The notes under the pieces were generated by a model. It did not search any database. It was given only the letters and a program-made list of their open reading frames with translations, and had not been told where the DNA came from. From Actinoplanes cyaneus (GTDB taxonomy: Bacteria; Actinomycetota; Actinomycetes; Mycobacteriales; Micromonosporaceae), in contig NZ_BOMH01000066.1 of NCBI RefSeq assembly GCF_016862095.1, forward strand, positions 62,001 through 126,000: a stretch of DNA of 64,000 nt. Direction: 5' to 3'. A program made the position numbers and the translations under genes. Positions 1 to 6,946 of this stretch are shown in pieces (within the stretch, counting starts at the first letter, position 1; each line of letters starts with the position of its first letter).

Positions 1-523
1 GGGGCACCGCGACCAGCATCCGCTCGTCGACCAGATGGTGCAGGTCGAACCGGGCCGGGTCGGGCGGCCCGGACGGAACCGTGCTGACCACGGCGACATC
101 TACCTCCCCGGCCTCCAGTCGCTGCAGCAGCGCCGGGGTGAAACCCTCCACCAGCGACAACGCGATCGCCGGGAAGGACGCCCGGAACGACGCCAGGGCC
201 CGGGGCACCAGCGCGGCGACCGCGGTGGCGAACGCGCCGACCCGCAGCCGTCCCGCGTCCAGCGCGTCCAGATCGTCGACGGCCTGGCGCGCCGTGGTGA
301 GCCGGTCGAGGAGCGCCTCGGCGTGCGGCAGCAGCGCGCGGCCGTGCTCGGTCAGCGCGATGCCGCGGGGCAGCCGGTCCAGCAGGCGGGCGCCGACCTC
401 CGCCTCCAGGGTGGCGATCTGCCGGGACACTGCGGACTGGGTGAACCTGAGCCGCTGCGCGGCCGCGGTGATCGACCCGAGGCGCGCGACCGTCCGGAAC
501 ACCTCGAGCAGTTGCGTCTCCAC
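1..523 (-). CDS. LysR-family transcriptional regulator (partial, runs off window start)
   Basis: Reading the minus strand from a GTG at 523 gives an open frame to the window edge (about 174 residues). An in-frame TAG at 533-535 rules out a longer start. The N-terminus is a LysR winged helix: a helix beginning LLEVFRTVARLGSITAAAQ, then TQSAVSRQIATLE, which is the recognition helix. The effector domain begins near residue 90 (GRLRVGAF). The C-terminal part lies outside the window. It is divergent from the dehydrogenase/RidA operon starting at 603, so it probably regulates that operon; LysR proteins usually act on a divergent neighbour. The shared 79-bp promoter carries a strong inverted-repeat array. 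The effector is unknown. Confidence 0.9.
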   Translation of the reverse strand, partial: METQLLEVFRTVARLGSITAAAQRLRFTQSAVSRQIATLEAEVGARLLDRLPRGIALTEHGRALLPHAEALLDRLTTARQAVDDLDALDAGRLRVGAFATAVAALVPRALASFRASFPAIALSLVEGFTPALLQRLEAGEVDVAVVSTVPSGPPDPARFDLHHLVDERMLVAVP

Positions 524-526
524 CGA

Positions 527-580
527 GCCATGCTAGCCGGGCATGGCAGCCATGCGAGACAGTCGCTGGTCGCATGGCTG
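527..580. promoter_or_regulatory. inverted-repeat array between LysR gene and dehydrogenase operon
   Basis: The 79-bp divergent intergenic region holds four half-sites of one motif: GCCATGC at 527-533, GCATGGC at 541-547, GCCATGC at 549-555 and GCATGGC at 572-578. The second pair sits inside a perfect 11-bp inverted repeat (CAGCCATGCGA at 547-557, TCGCATGGCTG at 570-580) with a 12-bp spacer. This is the expected place for LysR binding sites; the assignment is inferred. Confidence 0.65.
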
Positions 581-602
581 TCGCTCCCCTAGCGTCATCG
601 GC

Positions 603-1448
603 ATGACAGATGTTGCGGTGCTCGGCACCGGAAGGATGGGCGGCGCCATCACGGGCCGGCTGCGCGCGGCCGGCCACCAGGTCACGGTCTGGAACCGTGA
701 CCGGACCCGGGCCGCCGCCACCGGCGCCCCGGTCGCACCGACCCCGGCGGCGGCCGCGGCCAGCGCCGACCTGGTGATCACCATGCTGACCGACGGCGAG
801 GCTGTCGAGGCGGTGCTGTTCGACGGGGGTGCCGCGGCAGCCGTACGCCCCGGCGCGGTGCTGGTGCAGATGTCCACGATCAGTCCCGCGCAGACAACGG
901 CGATCGCCGCCCGCCTGCCCGGGACATCCTTCGTGGACGCCCCGGTCGGCGGCAGTGTGGACGCGGTCGCCGCCGGAACCCTCGCCCTGTTCGCCGGTGG
1001 CACACCCGAATCCCTGGACCGGGCCGAGCCGGTGCTCGAGAGCCTCGGCACGGTCACCCGATGCGGGAAGGCAGGCGCCGGATCCGCAGTCAAACTCCTC
1101 CAGAACACGGCCATGCTGACCGCGCTCGGCGGACTGCACGACTCGCTCGCGCTGGCCGCCGCGCTCGGCATCCCGCACCCGCTGGCGGTCCGGCTCCTGG
1201 CCGCCGGGCCGCTCGGGACGGCGCTGCGCCGGGCGGCCAGTGTCACGGCCGACTTCCCGGTCGCGCTCGCCGTCAAGGATCTGCGCCTGACCGGGGCCGC
1301 GACGCCGATGATCGCGGCCACGCTCGGGCTCCTGGAAGACGTACCTGATCAGACCGCGGACCTCGGTTCGCTGATCGCTCTCAAGCACCTCGATTCACTG
1401 ATCGCCCTGAAGCACCTCGATTCACTGATGGCCCTGGAGAACTCGTGA
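603..1448 (+). CDS. NAD(P)-dependent 3-hydroxyisobutyrate dehydrogenase-like oxidoreductase
   Basis: A 281-residue member of the beta-hydroxyacid dehydrogenase family. The N-terminal Rossmann motif VAVLGTGRMGGAITGRL is followed by the VDAPVGGSVDAVAAGTLALFAGG substrate region near residue 115, and the catalytic Lys lies in GAGSAVKLLQN near residue 163. The ATG at 603 begins immediately before the Rossmann strand; upstream in-frame ATGs would add an unrelated leader. The natural substrate cannot be told from sequence. The last 26 residues are a near-perfect 9-residue repeat, absent from the family as I know it. Its stop overlaps the GTG of the RidA-like gene, so the two are co-translated. The divergent LysR gene is the likely regulator. 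Confidence 0.85.
   Translation: MTDVAVLGTGRMGGAITGRLRAAGHQVTVWNRDRTRAAATGAPVAPTPAAAAASADLVITMLTDGEAVEAVLFDGGAAAAVRPGAVLVQMSTISPAQTTAIAARLPGTSFVDAPVGGSVDAVAAGTLALFAGGTPESLDRAEPVLESLGTVTRCGKAGAGSAVKLLQNTAMLTALGGLHDSLALAAALGIPHPLAVRLLAAGPLGTALRRAASVTADFPVALAVKDLRLTGAATPMIAATLGLLEDVPDQTADLGSLIALKHLDSLIALKHLDSLMALENS
1368..1445 (+). repeat. 27-bp in-frame tandem repeat at the dehydrogenase C-terminus
   Basis: Units at 1368-1394 and 1395-1421 and a partial third unit at 1422-1445 encode SLIALKHLD, SLIALKHLD and SLMALENS. The unit length is a multiple of three, so copy-number change would keep the frame and the overlap with the downstream start. Confidence 0.85.
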
Positions 1449-1852
1449 AACTGACGCTGGACAATCCCGCGAGCGTGCCCGCGCCGTTCGCCGACCGGTA
1501 CACCAACGTGGCGCGGGTCGACCTGCCCGGCGGCGCGCTGCTGACCCTCGCCGGGCAGGTCGCGATCGACGACAACGGCGAGGTGGTGGCACCCGGCGAC
1601 ACGGGGGCGCAGGCCGAGCGGATCTTCGAGCTGATCGGCGACCTGCTCGCCGCGCACGGGGCGGGCTTCGCGGACGTGCTGCACGTGCGGACGTTCATGC
1701 TCGACCTGGCCGACCTGCCCGCGTACGGAAAGGTCCGCCGCCAGATCTTCCCGAGCACTCCCCCACCCAGCACCACGGTTCAGGTGAGCGGACTCTTCCT
1801 GCCCGGGCTGACCCTGGAGGTCGAGGTCACCGCGGCAGTCACCGTCCCCTGA
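1445..1852 (+). CDS. RidA-like (YjgF/YER057c/UK114) family protein, non-canonical active site
   Basis: A 135-residue protein with the Rid fold pattern: GALLTLAGQVAIDDNG, the central helix AERIFELIGDLLAAHG, the strand DVLHVRTFMLDL and the C-terminal strand LTLEVEVTAAV. RidA enzymes deaminate reactive enamine/imine intermediates from PLP enzymes using an Arg just before the C-terminal strand (Arg105 in bacterial RidA). Here the aligned stretch reads PSTTVQV, with Thr at the Arg position, so classical imine deaminase activity is doubtful and the protein fits a divergent Rid subgroup. The start is GTG, overlapping the upstream stop by four bases. It probably works with the upstream dehydrogenase, but the pathway is unknown. 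Confidence 0.85.
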   Translation: MKLTLDNPASVPAPFADRYTNVARVDLPGGALLTLAGQVAIDDNGEVVAPGDTGAQAERIFELIGDLLAAHGAGFADVLHVRTFMLDLADLPAYGKVRRQIFPSTPPPSTTVQVSGLFLPGLTLEVEVTAAVTVP

Positions 1853-1880
1853 ACCCGGCACGGCCCCGGTGTCAGGAGGC

Positions 1881-1980
1881 ACACACGCCGGGCGCGGTGC
1901 CACGAGGTACACACGCCGGGCGCGGGGCTCAGGGAGTGAGGACGCCGGGGCGCGGGGTTCAGGGGGTGAGGACGTCGGGG
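1881..1980. repeat. two short tandem duplications between convergent genes
   Basis: A 17-base unit (ACACACGCCGGGCGCGG) occurs at 1881 and 1909. A 30-base unit occurs at 1920-1949 and 1950-1979 with three differences. The second array runs over the stop codon of the membrane-protein gene ending at 1959. Confidence 0.7.
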
Positions 1981-2600
1981 AAGGCGGCCTCGCCGAACAG
2001 GCGGGTGAGGCCGAACAGGATCACGGAGACCAGGACGGAGACCACGATCGCGATGCCGAGGCCGCGCCAGCCGGTGCGGCGTGTCTCCGGGATCTCCGGG
2101 CGCGCCCACGGGACTTCGCGGAACGTCCAGTAGAGCACCCCCAGCCCGAACGGGATCAGGGCGAACAGCCACCACCAGTACCACCGCGTGCCGGTGACCG
2201 GGGTCGGGCCGGCCCAGAGCACGCCGAGGAAGACCAGCGTGAAGAGCAGGCCGATGCCGTTGATCAGCGTGCTCAGGCCGAGCACGTTCGCCGAGCGATG
2301 CTGCGGCAGCTGCGCTTTCAGATCCGGGGTGTCGCTGATGTCGGCCCAGTGAGCGCGGCCGTCCGGCGTACGCCAGGCGAAGATCCGGTCCTGCTCCCCG
2401 CCCTCCACGGTCGGCACGGCGAACCAGCGGTCCGGGGCGTTGTCCCGCCATTGTGCCCCGAGTTGGTACGCGACCACGCGGTCGGAGGCCATGTCCGCGA
2501 ATGCCCTCTCGACGCCGGCCTCGCGCGGCGCGCCCCACCAAGCAGCGCCTGCCGCGACCAGCCACAGCGCGAGGAGCACCCACCGCACGATTCGCCACAT
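1959..2600 (-). CDS. membrane protein of unknown function
   Basis: A 213-residue protein. An N-terminal hydrophobic segment (residues about 5-22, LLALWLVAAGAAWW) is followed by a soluble segment of about 80 residues with several Trp (QWRDNAPDRWFAV, AHWADISDTPDL). Then come three hydrophobic segments near residues 108-130, 142-160 and 178-203. The soluble segment would face one side of the membrane, probably outside. I do not recognise a family. It is divergent from the transporter gene at 2679, with 78 bp between the starts. Its 3' end lies in a short tandem duplication. High-GC codon use matches the neighbours, so I think it is a real gene. Confidence 0.65.
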   Translation of the reverse strand: MWRIVRWVLLALWLVAAGAAWWGAPREAGVERAFADMASDRVVAYQLGAQWRDNAPDRWFAVPTVEGGEQDRIFAWRTPDGRAHWADISDTPDLKAQLPQHRSANVLGLSTLINGIGLLFTLVFLGVLWAGPTPVTGTRWYWWWLFALIPFGLGVLYWTFREVPWARPEIPETRRTGWRGLGIAIVVSVLVSVILFGLTRLFGEAAFPDVLTP

Positions 2601-2678
2601 GCGCTGACCTTAAACCGGATGATCAAGCATGAAATCGCGCGCCCCCGGGCATCGAACCAGCAACCGAAGGGGAACTTC

Positions 2679-4013
2679 ATGAGCTGGGCACAGACGGTCC
2701 GGGAGCGCGCCCGGGCCACACTGGCGACCGCCGCCAGTCGCAACACACCGCCGCCGTTCACGGCCGGCCCCGACCTGACCGACAGCACCACCCCCGTCGT
2801 GGTCGTCAACCAACCGCCGACGTCCTCCGCGGACGTGCTGCCGCGCGGTGTGCGCACGGCCGGCGCGTGGTCGTGGCGTTTCATCCTCTTCGTCGTCGCG
2901 GCCTACCTCTTCCTGCGCATCGTCGCGCTGCTGCACATCGTGCTGATCCCGGTGGCCGTGGCGATTCTGCTCGCCGCGCTCTTCCAGCCGCTGAGCGCCA
3001 TCATGATCCGTAACGGCATGAAGAAATCGCTGGCAGCGGGTCTGGTGGAGATCACCGCTCTCCTGGTGGTCATCGGTGGGCTCAGTCTCATCATCCGGAC
3101 GTTCATCAGCCAGTTCGACAACCTGTCGACCCGGGTCAGCCAGGGCGTCGACGAGGTGCAGCGCTGGCTGGCGGACAGTCCGCTGCACATCACCGATCAA
3201 CAACTGAGCCAGTACGTCGATCGGGCGCGCGACTCGTTCACCTCCAGCCAGGGGTCGATCACCAGCGGCGCTCTGAGCACGGCCACCACCGTGGGTGAGG
3301 TCGTGACCGGGTTCTTCCTGGTCCTCTTCACGCTCTTCTTCTTCCTCCGGGACGGTGGCCAGATCTGGGCTTTCCTGTGCCGGCTGCTCCCGCGGGAAGC
3401 CCGGGTGGCGACCGCGCGGGCCGGGCACTACTCGTGGCACACGCTCGTCTCCTACGTCCGGGCGACCGTGCTGGTCGCCTTCGTCGACGCCGTGGGCATC
3501 GGCATCGGCCTGTTCGCCTTCCGGGTCCCGCTGGCGCTGCCGCTGGCCGCGCTGGTGTTCCTCGGCGCGTTCATCCCGGTGGTCGGCGCGACCATCAGCG
3601 GCGCGGTGGCGGTGCTGGTCGCACTGGTCGCCAACGGCCCGGTGACCGCGCTCGGCATCCTGGCCGTCGTCATCGCCGTCCAGCAGTTGGAGGGGCACGT
3701 CCTCCAGCCGCTGATCATGGGACGTGCGGTGGCGTTGCACCCGCTCGCCGTGATCCTGGCGATCGCCGCCGGCGTGGTGGTCGCCGGCATCGTCGGTGGC
3801 CTGATCGCGGTGCCGCTGCTCGCCGTGCTGAACACCGCCATCCGATACCTCGTGCAACACCCGAGTGGCGAGCCGACGCCGGATCGTGAGCCGCCGGGCA
3901 CCGAACCGACCGACGACGACGAGGCGAGGGCCGAGGATCAGGCCGAGGCCGCCGAGCGCCGCCTGGACCCGACCAGCCCGCCCCCGGGCGACACCTCGGT
4001 GGCCACCGCCTAA
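2679..4013 (+). CDS. AI-2E/PerM-family membrane transporter
   Basis: A 444-residue polytopic protein of the PerM/AI-2E transporter family. After a hydrophilic N-terminus of about 60 residues come closely spaced hydrophobic segments (FILFVVAAYLFLRIVALLH and onward). A long polar region follows (FISQFDNLSTRVSQGVDEVQ), then segments including VGEVVTGFFLVLFTLFFFLRDG, the family landmark, and the conserved LEGHVLQPLIMGRAVALHP near residue 345. The C-terminal 50 residues form an acidic disordered tail. The ATG at 2679 has a clear AAGGGG site seven bases upstream; the open frame extends further upstream but in a different composition. Family members export small molecules, and the substrate here is unknown. 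The stop abuts the convergent aldo/keto reductase stop with no gap. Confidence 0.85.
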   Translation: MSWAQTVRERARATLATAASRNTPPPFTAGPDLTDSTTPVVVVNQPPTSSADVLPRGVRTAGAWSWRFILFVVAAYLFLRIVALLHIVLIPVAVAILLAALFQPLSAIMIRNGMKKSLAAGLVEITALLVVIGGLSLIIRTFISQFDNLSTRVSQGVDEVQRWLADSPLHITDQQLSQYVDRARDSFTSSQGSITSGALSTATTVGEVVTGFFLVLFTLFFFLRDGGQIWAFLCRLLPREARVATARAGHYSWHTLVSYVRATVLVAFVDAVGIGIGLFAFRVPLALPLAALVFLGAFIPVVGATISGAVAVLVALVANGPVTALGILAVVIAVQQLEGHVLQPLIMGRAVALHPLAVILAIAAGVVVAGIVGGLIAVPLLAVLNTAIRYLVQHPSGEPTPDREPPGTEPTDDDEARAEDQAEAAERRLDPTSPPPGDTSVATA

Positions 4014-5057
4014 TCAGTTACCGACGCCGACGCCGGACATCATCGCCGAGGGGTAGCGGTCGCCTCGGGCCGCTCCCTTCGGCACGGCTCTCTCGATCTC
4101 CGCGAGATCGGCCGCCGAGAGCTTCAGGTTCGCCGAGGCCAGGGCTTCCGCCAATCTGGTACGTGTCCGGGCACCGACCAACGGCACGATGTCGTCCCCC
4201 TGGGCCGCGACCCACGCGATGGCGAGCTGGGCCACGGTGACGTCTCTCGTCCCGGCGACTCGGCGCAACGCCTCGACCAGGGCCAGGTTGTGCTCGGCGT
4301 TCGCACCCTGGAACCGTGGCATGCGCCCTCTATTCTCGCCGGGACGACCGGCGTCGGCCGGTTTCCAGTGCCCCGAGATCAGGCCACGGCTCAGCACCCC
4401 GTACGCCGTCAGGCCGATGCCGAGCTCCCGCAGCGTGGGCAGCACCTCCGACTCGACAGCCCGGGAGATCAACGAGTATTCGATCTGGAGGTCGGCGACC
4501 GGGTGCACGGCGTGCGCCCGGCGGATCGTGTCGGCGCCCACCTCGGAGAGGCCGACGTGCCGCACATGGCCGGCGTCGATCATCTCCTTGATCGCGCCGA
4601 CCGTCTCTTCGATCGGCACGGCCGGGTCGAGTCGCGCCGGGCGGTAGATGTCGATGTGGTCGACGCCGAGGCGGGTCATCGAGTGGATCAGGAAGTTCTT
4701 CACCGCGGCGGGCCGGCTGTCCTGCCCGTTGAAGCCACCGCCCGGCTGGCTGAGCGCGCCGAACTTGACGCTCAGCAGGTAGGAGTCGCGCGGCCGGTCG
4801 CGCAGGGCCTCGGCGAGCAGCATCTCGTTGTGCCCGGTGCCGTAGTGGTCGCCAGTGTCGATCAGGGTTATGCCGGCGTCCAGCGCGGCGTGCACGGTGG
4901 CGATGCTCTCGGCGCGGTCGCTGGCGCCGTAGACCCCGTTCGTCATGCCCATGGCGCCCAGCCCGAGGGCCGAGACGACCGGGCCGTCAGTTCCCAGAGT
5001 TCGGGTGGATCCCAGAGTTCGTGTGGTGACCGGAGTTCGTGTCTGCATGCCGTTCAC
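4014..5057 (-). CDS. aldo/keto reductase
   Basis: A 347-residue TIM-barrel NADPH-dependent reductase. Family landmarks are LGLGAMGMTNGVYG, the catalytic Asp and Tyr in IDTGDHYGTGHNE, the catalytic Lys in LLSVKFGAL, GHVRHVGLSEVGADT and the C-terminal cofactor loop IVPLVGARTRTRLAEAL. The usual catalytic His, normally in a YxxHRxDP context, is not present; the aligned stretch is IYRPARLDP, as I recall for a YakC-like subgroup. GTG at 5057 is chosen because GGGAG lies just upstream; ATG at 5048 is possible. The N-terminus repeats TRTLGSTRTLG. The XRE regulator at 5151 is divergent and probably controls it through the palindrome at 5101-5115. Confidence 0.88.
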   Translation of the reverse strand: MNGMQTRTPVTTRTLGSTRTLGTDGPVVSALGLGAMGMTNGVYGASDRAESIATVHAALDAGITLIDTGDHYGTGHNEMLLAEALRDRPRDSYLLSVKFGALSQPGGGFNGQDSRPAAVKNFLIHSMTRLGVDHIDIYRPARLDPAVPIEETVGAIKEMIDAGHVRHVGLSEVGADTIRRAHAVHPVADLQIEYSLISRAVESEVLPTLRELGIGLTAYGVLSRGLISGHWKPADAGRPGENRGRMPRFQGANAEHNLALVEALRRVAGTRDVTVAQLAIAWVAAQGDDIVPLVGARTRTRLAEALASANLKLSAADLAEIERAVPKGAARGDRYPSAMMSGVGVGN

Positions 5058-5100
5058 CCTGCTCCCGTTTCCGGGTGGCGAGCAGTGGAGCGCTTATCGT

Positions 5101-5115
5101 GGGAGCAACGCTCCC
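5101..5115. promoter_or_regulatory. palindrome in the aldo/keto reductase-XRE divergent promoter
   Basis: GGGAGCAACGCTCCC is a perfect 6-3-6 inverted repeat in the 93-bp divergent region, 35 bases before the regulator start. A second GGAGCG at 5087 can also pair with the same right arm. It is a likely operator for the XRE protein, inferred from position. Confidence 0.55.
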
Positions 5116-5150
5116 TGTTTGGTCGCCCTTCGGCGAGGAAGCATGGGGGC

Positions 5151-6011
5151 ATGCAACGAGAGCAGCTCGCCGACTTCCTCCGCCGCCGGCGCGAGGCGAT
5201 CCGCCCGGCCGAGGTCGGGCTCGCCGACGGTCCGCGCCGCCGCACGCTCGGCCTGCGGCGTGAGGAGGTGGCCGCGCTCGCCGGCATGTCCACTGATTAC
5301 GTGATCCGTCTGGAGCAGGGCCGCAGCAGCCAGCCGTCCACGCAACTGCTGGGTTCCCTCGCCCGGGCCCTGCGCCTGTCCGACGACGAGCGCGCTCACC
5401 TGTTCCGCCTCGCCGGTCACCAGCCGCCGCCGGCCGACGGGGTCGCCCGGCTGGCCCGTGCCGGCCTGGTGCGGATGCTCGACCTGCTCGGCGACACCCC
5501 GGCCATGGTCATCTCCGACCTGAGCGAGGTGCTCGCACAGAACCGGGCGTCGCAGCTGCTCGTCGGCGATCTGACCGCTTTCTCCGGGCCCCGCCGCTAC
5601 CTGATCTATCGCTGGTTCACCGAGCCCGAGGTTCACGCCGTCCACATCCCGGAGGAGCGGCAGCACCACACCCGCCAGCTGATCGCCGACCTCCGGGTGA
5701 CCGAGGGCCGGCGTCCCGGCGATCCGGTGGTCGAGCGGCTGATCAGCCGGTTGCTGGCCGACAGCGTGACGTTCCGCCGCTTCTGGCCCCAGCACGAGGT
5801 CGGCGTCCGCCGGGCCGACCGCAAGACCCTGGTGCATCCCCGGGTGGGCCCGATCCTGCTGGACTGCGAGACCTTGGTGACTCCGGATCTGGGTCAGCAG
5901 CTCGTGGTGCTGACCCCGGCCGACGCGGAGTCCCGGGAGCGGATCGACCTGCTGCGCGTCCTCGGCATCGAGGAATTCCCTCTGGCCGAGATCGACGAGA
6001 ACGTGAGGTGA
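5151..6011 (+). CDS. XRE-family regulator with MmyB-like ligand-binding domain
   Basis: A 286-residue regulator. The helix-turn-helix is at residues about 25-85 (LGLRREEVAALAGMSTDYVIRLEQGR), followed by SAQLL-type helices and DERAHLFRLAG, the usual junction to the MmyB-like ligand-binding domain. That domain includes VLAQNRASQLLVGDLT and ends with LVVLTPADAES. Such proteins are thought to bind fatty acids or other small hydrophobic ligands; this is family knowledge, not visible here. Start is ATG at 5151 with GAGGAAGC upstream. It sits divergent to an aldo/keto reductase, an arrangement common for this family, and probably represses it. Confidence 0.85.
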   Translation: MQREQLADFLRRRREAIRPAEVGLADGPRRRTLGLRREEVAALAGMSTDYVIRLEQGRSSQPSTQLLGSLARALRLSDDERAHLFRLAGHQPPPADGVARLARAGLVRMLDLLGDTPAMVISDLSEVLAQNRASQLLVGDLTAFSGPRRYLIYRWFTEPEVHAVHIPEERQHHTRQLIADLRVTEGRRPGDPVVERLISRLLADSVTFRRFWPQHEVGVRRADRKTLVHPRVGPILLDCETLVTPDLGQQLVVLTPADAESRERIDLLRVLGIEEFPLAEIDENVR

Positions 6012-6039
6012 TCCTGGCCTGGGGTTCTAGTGTGGACGC

Positions 6040-6783
6040 GTGACTACGATCCTTGTGCCCTATCACCAGGACGAGCGGGTGGAGATCCCGGTCCGGGCAG
6101 ACATCACCGTCGAGCCGGATTTCCCCGGTGGCGACGCCTGGCAGCAGGTCGCGGCGCTGTGCGACGCGACAGCGGCGGCGGTGGCGCCGGCCGTCGCGCG
6201 CGGCGAGGTCCCGCTGGTGTTCTCCGGCGACTGCCTGGTCGGTGGCGGCGTGGTGGCGGGCACGCAGCGAGCAGGCGCGGATCCGGCGATCGTGTGGTTC
6301 GACGCGCACGGCGACGTGCACACGGTGGAGACGAGCACCTCCGGTTACCTGGGCGGGATGTCGCTGCGGCTGGTGACCGGGGCACATCCGGAGAGGTATG
6401 CGGACAGGTTCGGCCTGCGCCCTCTGGGGCCGGAGCGCGCGGTGCTGGTCAACGCGCGTGACCTGGACCCGGCCGAGGCGGAGTATCTGGCGACAAGCGC
6501 CACCGGCCGGATCCCGGTCGATCAGGTGACCGTCGACGCGCTGCCCCCGGGCGCCCTGGTCCTGCACGTCGACGTGGACGTGATCGACCCCGCCGACCTG
6601 CCCGGGCTCAAGTTCCCTGTCCCGGGCGGCCCGTCCGCGGACGAGGTGCTGGCCGCGTGCGGGCGGGTGCTGGCGACCGGCCGGGTGGTGGCCGTGCACG
6701 TCTCCTGCCCCTGGTGGGTCGCCACCGACCGGGAGCAAGACGTCACGCGTGAACGCTTGGCGGCGCAGTTCGCCGCGCTCTGA
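6040..6783 (+). CDS. arginase/agmatinase-fold protein
   Basis: A 247-residue ureohydrolase-fold protein. Metal-binding motifs are recognisable: WFDAHGDVHT near residue 87 supplies Asp-His-Asp, and LHVDVDVIDPADLPG near residue 175 supplies the second Asp pair. The first motif, normally GGDHS, reads SGDCLVGGG, so the first His ligand is replaced by Cys. The dinuclear manganese site may therefore be altered or the enzyme may act on another substrate, and I would not name it arginase. It is shorter than typical arginases of about 300 residues, lacking some N-terminal sequence. Start is GTG at 6040, 28 bases after the XRE gene stop, so the two may share a transcript. Confidence 0.75.
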   Translation: MTTILVPYHQDERVEIPVRADITVEPDFPGGDAWQQVAALCDATAAAVAPAVARGEVPLVFSGDCLVGGGVVAGTQRAGADPAIVWFDAHGDVHTVETSTSGYLGGMSLRLVTGAHPERYADRFGLRPLGPERAVLVNARDLDPAEAEYLATSATGRIPVDQVTVDALPPGALVLHVDVDVIDPADLPGLKFPVPGGPSADEVLAACGRVLATGRVVAVHVSCPWWVATDREQDVTRERLAAQFAAL

Positions 6784-6927
6784 GCCGCAGCGACACTCAA
6801 GCCAGGGGCCGGGCCGAAGCGAGTAGACCCGTTCCCGCCCGGCCCGCCGTTCCCTGACCAGCCCGGCGTCCCTGACCAGCCGCAGATGCTCGGGGATGCT
6901 GGGCCGCGCTTCCCGCCAGGCCGGGTT
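6784..6927 (-). pseudogene. fragment of an ArsR-type winged-helix regulator
   Basis: On the minus strand this segment reads RPSIPEHLRLVRDAGLV, then RERRAGRERVYSLRPGPW. That is the recognition helix and wing of an ArsR-family repressor. No start codon and no N-terminal helices precede it; it begins about 20 bases after the stop of the sigma-factor gene. The frame continues into the arginase-like gene without a stop of its own. I read it as the remnant of a deleted gene. Confidence 0.6.
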
Positions 6928-6946
6928 GGCCGGTGCAGGAGATTTC

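Noticed and set aside
5743-6738. 331-codon minus-strand open frame over the XRE and arginase-like genes
   Set aside because: It is antisense to two genes with clear family motifs, is Arg/Gly/Pro-rich and starts without a ribosome-binding site; a product of high-GC frame bias.
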